Positions 7,489-11,489 of a DNA stretch of 11,489 nt are shown here, one piece after another. The DNA lies in assembly GCA_021796055.1 (NCBI GenBank), contig JAJYOS010000111.1, forward strand, positions 1 to 11,489, written 5' to 3'. The translations under genes were made by a program, and so were the position numbers. The DNA is from Bacteroidota bacterium. GTDB lineage: Bacteria; Bacteroidota; Kryptoniia; Kryptoniales; JAKASW01. The first letter of the stretch is position 1, and each line of letters starts with the position of its first letter. The notes beneath the pieces were generated by a model. That model was not told the DNA's origin. It ran no database searches and saw only the letters and a program-made list of their open reading frames with translations.

Positions 7489-8073
7489 ATGCCTGGTAAG
7501 TTCAATAGTAAGTCAAATATATGGGAAGTGGTTGCGCTGATTTGCCTATCGGCGATGGGTTTTCTTTCGTTGTCGTGCAATGGACAAGAAGGTCCGGTAG
7601 GCCCTCAAGGATCTCAGGGCCCTCGAGGACCTGTTGGACCGCAGGGACCATCGGGACCTCCGGGTAGTAACGCCACCGGCGATAAACAAGTGCGATTTAC
7701 TTTCAACGTGGCCGAAGGATCATCTGACTCAACCTGGCAGATGTGTCCGCCGTACACCGAAATAACCAGGTTCAACATATCCGATTATGACAGTCTGGAC
7801 TCTGCGGTTTTCGGCGCGTACATGGGGACTACGAGTCCGGGGGCGGAATGTGAAGTTGACTTGTTCGACGTTACTGATTCTACCGAGATTGCAGGAAGTA
7901 CGTTGTTTACGAACGTGTCGGGAACACAATTCACTTGGCCTTGGGTCTACTCGAATAACATCCTCAGTTCCTTCCCCAGTAGGGAGATAACACTTGCTGT
8001 GCGTGTAAGGTCGAATCAACCGGGGACACTCGCACAGGTTGATAACGCCGTATTGCTGCTGTATCGAAGATAG
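7489..8073 (+). CDS. Collagen-like-repeat putative lipoprotein
   Basis: This is a 194-residue exported protein of unknown function. A hydrophobic segment (~13-29) ends at LSLSC, with Cys30 a likely lipid-attachment site. The lipobox is imperfect because Ser replaces Leu at -3. Ten Gly-X-Y triplets follow at once (residues 32-61), mostly GPQ, GPV, GPR, GPS and GPP, which could form a short triple helix. Residues ~66-194 look like a beta-rich domain (VRFTFNVAEGSSDSTWQM near its start, DNAVLLLYRR at its end) with Cys86 and Cys121 as a possible disulfide. I do not recognise this domain. The gene starts 13 bp after the GH18 gene with a weak ribosome site, which suggests co-transcription. A trimeric surface lipoprotein is a reasonable guess, not shown. 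Confidence 0.82.
   Translation: MPGKFNSKSNIWEVVALICLSAMGFLSLSCNGQEGPVGPQGSQGPRGPVGPQGPSGPPGSNATGDKQVRFTFNVAEGSSDSTWQMCPPYTEITRFNISDYDSLDSAVFGAYMGTTSPGAECEVDLFDVTDSTEIAGSTLFTNVSGTQFTWPWVYSNNILSSFPSREITLAVRVRSNQPGTLAQVDNAVLLLYRR
7582..7671 (+). repeat. Collagen-like Gly-X-Y coding repeat, ten triplets
   Basis: Ten consecutive 9 bp units encode Gly-X-Y, with proline in the X position of most units. The DNA is not perfectly repeated: Gly is coded by GGA, GGT, GGC or GGG, which suggests selection on the protein and not recent slippage. Confidence 0.9.
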
Positions 8074-8149
8074 AGCGGCAGTACGAAAGGGGAAGGTCGC
8101 GGAACATAATTCGCGGACACACCGTTCTGGCGCTCTTAGCTTGACGGAA

Positions 8150-8257
8150 AGGGGGAAAGGGGGCTCGGCAGGAGGTTCCCCGGAAACGGAAGTGAGAACG
8201 ATACGGACGGCCTGAGAGTGAGGTTGTCGCGAGCGATATGGATGGAGATTTCCCCCT
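8150..8257. repeat. 9 bp inverted repeat with a 90 bp interior
   Basis: AGGGGGAAA (8150-8158) is the exact reverse complement of TTTCCCCCT (8249-8257). The left arm is inside a nearly duplicated tract, AAAGGGGGAAAGGGGG. It may be the edges of a small dispersed intergenic element or chance in a skewed sequence; one copy cannot decide. Confidence 0.35.
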
Positions 8258-8261
8258 AACC

Positions 8262-8290
8262 TTGATTCTGAGCCCATTCTTGGCTAATTT
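8262..8290 (+). promoter_or_regulatory. Weak sigma70-like promoter candidate for the acyl-CoA dehydrogenase
   Basis: TTGATT (8262-8267) and TAATTT (8285-8290) are separated by 17 bp, the ideal spacing. Each box matches the consensus only partly. The leader to ATG 8408 would be about 110 nt. Confidence 0.22.
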
Positions 8291-8407
8291 TTCATCCAAC
8301 CAAGCCTATCACAAATGGGCTTAAATTTATCTAAACATGTGTTCCGGCGGGCGCCGTTTACAAACGACGAATCGCTGGAATGAACCCACCAGAATCCAGA
8401 GGTTGCG

Positions 8408-9577
8408 ATGGTACAGTTTGGCGGCGTTGACTATTTCAATATGGAGAGTCTCCTTTCTGCGGAAGAAAGACTTGTCAGGGACACCGTGCGCGACTTCGTC
8501 TCAAAAGAAGTTGTACCGATAATCGAAAAACATTTTCGCGAAGGGACATTCCCGATCCACTTGGCCAGGAAGATGGGCGAGCTTGGATTTCTCGGCCCGA
8601 CGCTTCCGTCTAAGTACGGATGCGCTGAGATGAATAATATCTCTTATGGTTTGATCATGCAGGAACTCGAACGTGGCGACTCGAGCATCAGAAGCTTCGC
8701 GTCAGTACAAAGCGGCCTGGTGATGTACCCAATTTTCACTTTCGGCACCGAAGAGCAGAAGGACCGATGGCTCCCGAAGCTCGCCAGAGGTGAAGCTGTC
8801 GGATGCTTCGGTTTGACAGAGCCTGACTTCGGCTCAAACCCGGGAGGGATGAAGACTCACGCCGAGAAAAGTGGAAAGAAATTTGTTCTGAACGGCGCCA
8901 AGATGTGGATTACAAATGGCACGATCGCTGACGTGGCTGTCGTTTGGGCAAAACTCGACGGCAAGATTAGAGGTTTCCTAGTCGAGAAAGGAACAAAGGG
9001 GTTCAGCGCGCCCGAGATGAAGGGGAAGCATTCGCTTCGCGCTTCTGTGACGAGTGAACTGGTATTTCAGGATTGCGAGATCCCGGAAGAGAACATTCTC
9101 CCCGGGGCCACCGGCCTCAGATCGCCTCTCATGTGCCTCGATCAGGCGCGTTACGGCATCGCGTGGGGAGCAATCGGATCGGCAATGGCGTGCTATGATA
9201 CTGCGCTGAACTACGCGAAATCCAGGATACAATTCGATAAGCCGATCGCGGCTTTCCAAATCACTCAGGAGAAACTTGTCTTCATGCTTACCGAGATTAC
9301 AAAGGGGCAGCTTCTTGTGCTCCAACTCGGCAGGTTGAAAGACCAGGACAAACATAAGCCTGTCCAGGTATCTATGGCGAAACGTAACAATGTCCATTTT
9401 GCTCTTGAGATAGCGAGGCTCGCCAGGACGATCCTTGGCGCAAACGGGATACTGGACGAGTATCCGGTCATGAGGCATATGGCGAATCTTGAGAGCGTGT
9501 ATACTTACGAAGGTACTCACGATATTCATACGCTGGTGATTGGAGCGGACATAACCGGAATACAGGCGTTTTCATGA
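8408..9577 (+). CDS. gcdH: Glutaryl-CoA dehydrogenase-type acyl-CoA dehydrogenase (FAD)
   Basis: This is a 389-residue flavoenzyme of the acyl-CoA dehydrogenase family. Closest match by eye is glutaryl-CoA dehydrogenase, which oxidises and decarboxylates glutaryl-CoA to crotonyl-CoA in lysine, tryptophan and aromatic breakdown and passes electrons to ETF. Landmarks are ELERGDSSIRSFASVQS (86-102), CFGLTEPDFGSNPG (133-146), WITNGTIAD (167-175), the C-terminal helices with KRNN, and LESVYTYEGTHDIH (361-374). Glu368 is the catalytic base. Glu88, Arg95, Ser96, Thr169 and Tyr367 align with residues I recall as marking decarboxylating GCDHs (human Glu87, Arg94, Ser95, Thr170, Tyr369). AGAGG sits 5 nt before the ATG. 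No ETF gene is nearby. A related short-chain dehydrogenase cannot be fully excluded. Confidence 0.9.
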   Translation: MVQFGGVDYFNMESLLSAEERLVRDTVRDFVSKEVVPIIEKHFREGTFPIHLARKMGELGFLGPTLPSKYGCAEMNNISYGLIMQELERGDSSIRSFASVQSGLVMYPIFTFGTEEQKDRWLPKLARGEAVGCFGLTEPDFGSNPGGMKTHAEKSGKKFVLNGAKMWITNGTIADVAVVWAKLDGKIRGFLVEKGTKGFSAPEMKGKHSLRASVTSELVFQDCEIPEENILPGATGLRSPLMCLDQARYGIAWGAIGSAMACYDTALNYAKSRIQFDKPIAAFQITQEKLVFMLTEITKGQLLVLQLGRLKDQDKHKPVQVSMAKRNNVHFALEIARLARTILGANGILDEYPVMRHMANLESVYTYEGTHDIHTLVIGADITGIQAFS

Positions 9578-9706
9578 TACGCGAAGTCGAGTCGTGATCG
9601 CTGGAAATTCTGACGGGAATCATGAAGCAGGGTGCAAGACGCATAGAAGTGAGCAGAGAATAAGGTTTAGAGTACATTATTTAGAAAGCAATCGGAGAAT
9701 AGATAA

Positions 9707-11173
9707 ATGAAGATGAATGGTAAGATTACCGGCGAGGCATTGACGTTTGACGATGTGTTGTTGGTTCCAAGTTATTCAGCCGTGTTACCACGGAATACAG
9801 ACGTCCGCACAAAGTTTACGCGGAACATAGATCTCAATATTCCTCTCATAAGCGCGGCGATGGACACGGTGACGGAAAGTGAATTAGCTATCGCGCTCGC
9901 GCGTGAGGGAGGGATCGGAATAATTCACAAAAATTTCTCGATCGCTGAGCAGGCGGACCAGGTCGATCACGTCAAGAGATCGGAGAGCGGAATGATCTCT
10001 GATCCGGTTACGCTTGGCCCTGACCATACAGTCCGCGAAGCCGTGGCCTTGATGAACAATTACCACATATCAGGTATTCCTATAGTAGAAGGGGAGCTGC
10101 TCGTCGGCATACTTACGAATAGGGATCTTCGATTCGTCGATGACCATGACCGCAAAGTTTCCGATTTTATGACAACCGAACACCTCGTAACTGCGAAGGT
10201 TGGTACAACGCTCGAAGACGCCGAGAAAATTCTCCAGAAGCACAAAGTTGAGAAGTTGCCGGTTGTCGACGGCACTGGAAAACTACGAGGGCTGATAACG
10301 TTCAAGGATATTCAGAAGAAGAAACGGCACCCGAACGCTTGCAAAGACGACCGAGGAAGGCTGAGGGTTGGAGCCGCTGTTGGAGTGAAGTCAGAGACGA
10401 TCGAACGAGTCGAAGCGCTAGTCAAGGCCGGGGTGGATGTTGTTATCGTCGATACTGCCCACGGCCACTCTCACGGGGTACTGGAGATGGTGAAGACAGT
10501 CAAGAAAAAATTCCCCGGATTGCAGGTCGTTGCCGGAAATGTCGGGACAAAAGAAGGTACTCTGGCGCTCATAAAGGCCGGCGCAGACGCGGTCAAGGTT
10601 GGCATAGGGCCTGGCAGTATCTGCACGACCAGGATCGTGGCCGGTATTGGTGTTCCACAGATTACTGCCGTCATGGAGTGCTCGGCGGCTGCGGCGAAGT
10701 TTGGAGTGCCGGTCATCGCCGATGGCGGCATCAAGCAGACAGGCGATATAGCTAAAGCCATCGCTGCCGGAGCCGACAGCGTAATGATTGGAAACTTGTT
10801 TGCGGGAGTTGAGGAAAGTCCCGGTGAAAAGGTGCTTTACGAGGGAAGAGCTTACAAAACTTATCGTGGCATGGGGTCGGTAGAGGCAATGAAGGCAGGG
10901 AGTAGCGACCGCTATTTCCAGGACGTCGAGGATGATATCAAGAAGCTTGTCCCGGAAGGAATCGAGGGACGCGTTCCCTATCGCGGTCCGCTTAGCGACA
11001 CCGTCTACCAGATGGTGGGAGGATTAAGAGCCGCGATGGGTTATCAAGGATGTAAAACGGTGACGGAATTGAAGAAGAACGGGAAGTTCGTCAAGATAAC
11101 TTCTGCCGGGCTGAACGAAAGCCACCCGCACGATGTCGAGATTGTAAAGGAGCCGCCAAATTATCATCTATGA
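9707..11173 (+). CDS. guaB: Inosine-5'-monophosphate dehydrogenase
   Basis: This cytoplasmic enzyme oxidises IMP to XMP with NAD+, the committed step of GMP synthesis. Its 488 residues match the usual bacterial length. The barrel start is [13 protein letters not shown] (12-24) and [12 protein letters not shown] (46-57). Two CBS domains (~95-150 and ~154-205) are inserted and probably sense nucleotides. Catalytic Cys306 lies in GPGSICTTR (301-309), the IMP-binding ADGGIK is at 338-343, and the flap carries the Arg402-Tyr403 dyad in SSDRYFQ. The C-terminus ends EPPNYHL, a Bacteroidota/Chlorobiota-like ending. GGAG (9693-9696) lies 10 nt before ATG 9707; ATG 9713 is a possible second start. It is 129 bp from the preceding gene, and its stop overlaps the next start (ATGA). 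Confidence 0.97.
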   Translation: MKMNGKITGEALTFDDVLLVPSYSAVLPRNTDVRTKFTRNIDLNIPLISAAMDTVTESELAIALAREGGIGIIHKNFSIAEQADQVDHVKRSESGMISDPVTLGPDHTVREAVALMNNYHISGIPIVEGELLVGILTNRDLRFVDDHDRKVSDFMTTEHLVTAKVGTTLEDAEKILQKHKVEKLPVVDGTGKLRGLITFKDIQKKKRHPNACKDDRGRLRVGAAVGVKSETIERVEALVKAGVDVVIVDTAHGHSHGVLEMVKTVKKKFPGLQVVAGNVGTKEGTLALIKAGADAVKVGIGPGSICTTRIVAGIGVPQITAVMECSAAAAKFGVPVIADGGIKQTGDIAKAIAAGADSVMIGNLFAGVEESPGEKVLYEGRAYKTYRGMGSVEAMKAGSSDRYFQDVEDDIKKLVPEGIEGRVPYRGPLSDTVYQMVGGLRAAMGYQGCKTVTELKKNGKFVKITSAGLNESHPHDVEIVKEPPNYHL

Positions 11174-11489
11174 ATCCGACTGACATGCAGAAAGACTCCC
11201 GGAAATTTGTCGCGAGTCTTCAGACATACATGAGGAAAAATGCGCTCGACGCGTTCTTCGTGGCCGAATTGCCAAATGTCCGCTATTTGACAACTTTCAC
11301 CGGAACTTCAGGCTACTGTCTGGTCTTCCGCGACAGCGCCTACTTTCTAACCGATTTTAGATACAAGACGCAGGCCTCGCGCCAGGTAGCCAGCTGCGAG
11401 ACGGTCGTTTATTCAGGCAACCTTTTCGAATTCATTCGGAAGAAATTCTTCAAGGGATCGAAAGAAGCGTCGATCGGCTTTGCAAGCGT
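11170..11489 (+). CDS. M24-family Xaa-Pro peptidase, N-terminal (creatinase-like) domain; 3' end outside window
   Basis: The first 106 residues are visible. [20 protein letters not shown] (31-50), then SGYCLVF and [13 protein letters not shown], are the pattern of the creatinase/prolidase N-terminal domain found in aminopeptidase P and Xaa-Pro dipeptidases (compare LPNIRYLTGFTGSSG and DGRYKEQA). Such enzymes remove or cleave next to proline in peptides. The metal-binding pita-bread domain lies beyond the window, so activity cannot be judged. The ATG at 11170 overlaps the guaB stop as ATGA, which suggests translational coupling with guaB. A later in-frame ATG at 11185 is a possible alternative start. 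Confidence 0.88.
   Translation, partial: MNPTDMQKDSRKFVASLQTYMRKNALDAFFVAELPNVRYLTTFTGTSGYCLVFRDSAYFLTDFRYKTQASRQVASCETVVYSGNLFEFIRKKFFKGSKEASIGFAS

Larger units (their letters stand above)
8074..8407. other. Non-coding interval with G-rich tracts; no gene seen
   Basis: The stretch is 334 bp long. Its first half is purine-rich, with two GGGGG runs at 8151-8155 and 8159-8163 and a 7 bp direct repeat, TCGCGGA, at 8097-8103 and 8111-8117. Its last third is AT-richer. An AGGAGG at 8170-8175 has no start codon at a useful distance. Open frames on either strand have no recognisable protein features, and no tRNA or riboswitch pattern was noticed. Confidence 0.6.

Noticed and set aside
7582..7671. 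Tandem 9 bp pattern as a CRISPR or microsatellite
   Set aside because: It is in-frame Gly-X-Y coding sequence with varied codons and no spacers.
8151..8175. Possible G-quadruplex from GGGGG-AAA-GGGGG and nearby GG pairs
   Set aside because: Only two runs of three or more G are close together; the canonical four-run pattern is not met.
8170..8175. AGGAGG that looks like a strong ribosome site
   Set aside because: No start codon lies 5-12 nt downstream, and the nearest GTG opens only a few codons.
7729..8299. Minus-strand open frames of 182 and 111 codons opposite the collagen-like gene and the following gap
   Set aside because: They are low-complexity, rich in Arg/Ser/Pro, with no recognisable domain; they are antisense shadows of a well-supported gene.
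8302..8322. Short hairpin AAGCC...GGCTT as a terminator
   Set aside because: The stem is only 5 bp with an 11 nt loop, and no T-run follows.
8337..8522. 61-codon open frame upstream of and overlapping the acyl-CoA dehydrogenase start
   Set aside because: It runs into the dehydrogenase in a different frame; the dehydrogenase has strong family support and its own ribosome site.
9578..9706. Purine riboswitch or clear promoter ahead of guaB
   Set aside because: No aptamer-like conserved core, and no well-spaced promoter boxes were found in the 129 bp gap.

Overview
This window of about 50% GC reads as a chromosomal segment of a Gram-negative bacterium. It encodes an outer-membrane efflux channel, a secreted glycosidase and a collagen-repeat lipoprotein. 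The guaB sequence style ([16 protein letters not shown], and a C-terminus ending in EPPNYHL) and the collagen-repeat lipoprotein suggest the Bacteroidota/Chlorobiota/Ignavibacteria side of the FCB group. Several clear Shine-Dalgarno sites (GGAGG before the TolC-like gene, AGGAGA before the glycosidase) fit Ignavibacteria-like lineages better than classical Bacteroidia. This placement is an inference with modest confidence. All recognised genes are on the + strand.

Region 1 (2-6222) is a compact efflux operon. In order it encodes a membrane-fusion (HlyD/YbhG-like) protein cut by the window edge, an ABC ATPase, a TolC-like outer-membrane channel, a second ABC ATPase, and two ABC-2 permeases. 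The parts match the E. coli YbhG-F-S-R family plus a dedicated outer-membrane partner. The tandem ATPase YbhF appears here as two separate genes, with the channel gene between them. The ATPases are complementary: the first has a good signature motif but lacks the H-loop histidine, and the second has the histidine but a degenerate signature. A heterodimer would therefore have one consensus and one degenerate ATP site.

Region 2 (6223-8073) starts with a 170 bp gap holding an 8 bp inverted repeat at the operon end. It then carries a secreted GH18-fold glycosidase and, 13 bp later, a short collagen-repeat putative lipoprotein. These two are probably co-transcribed cell-envelope proteins.

Region 3 (8074-8407) is a 334 bp stretch without a convincing gene. 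It has G-rich tracts, a 9 bp inverted repeat and a weak promoter-like pair.

Region 4 (8408-11489) holds metabolic genes: a glutaryl-CoA dehydrogenase-type flavoprotein, IMP dehydrogenase (guaB), and the start of an M24 Xaa-Pro peptidase that overlaps guaB by 4 bp.

Most of the window is ordinary core and accessory content. I see no clear new system. The split, asymmetric ATPase pair is the most interesting point.
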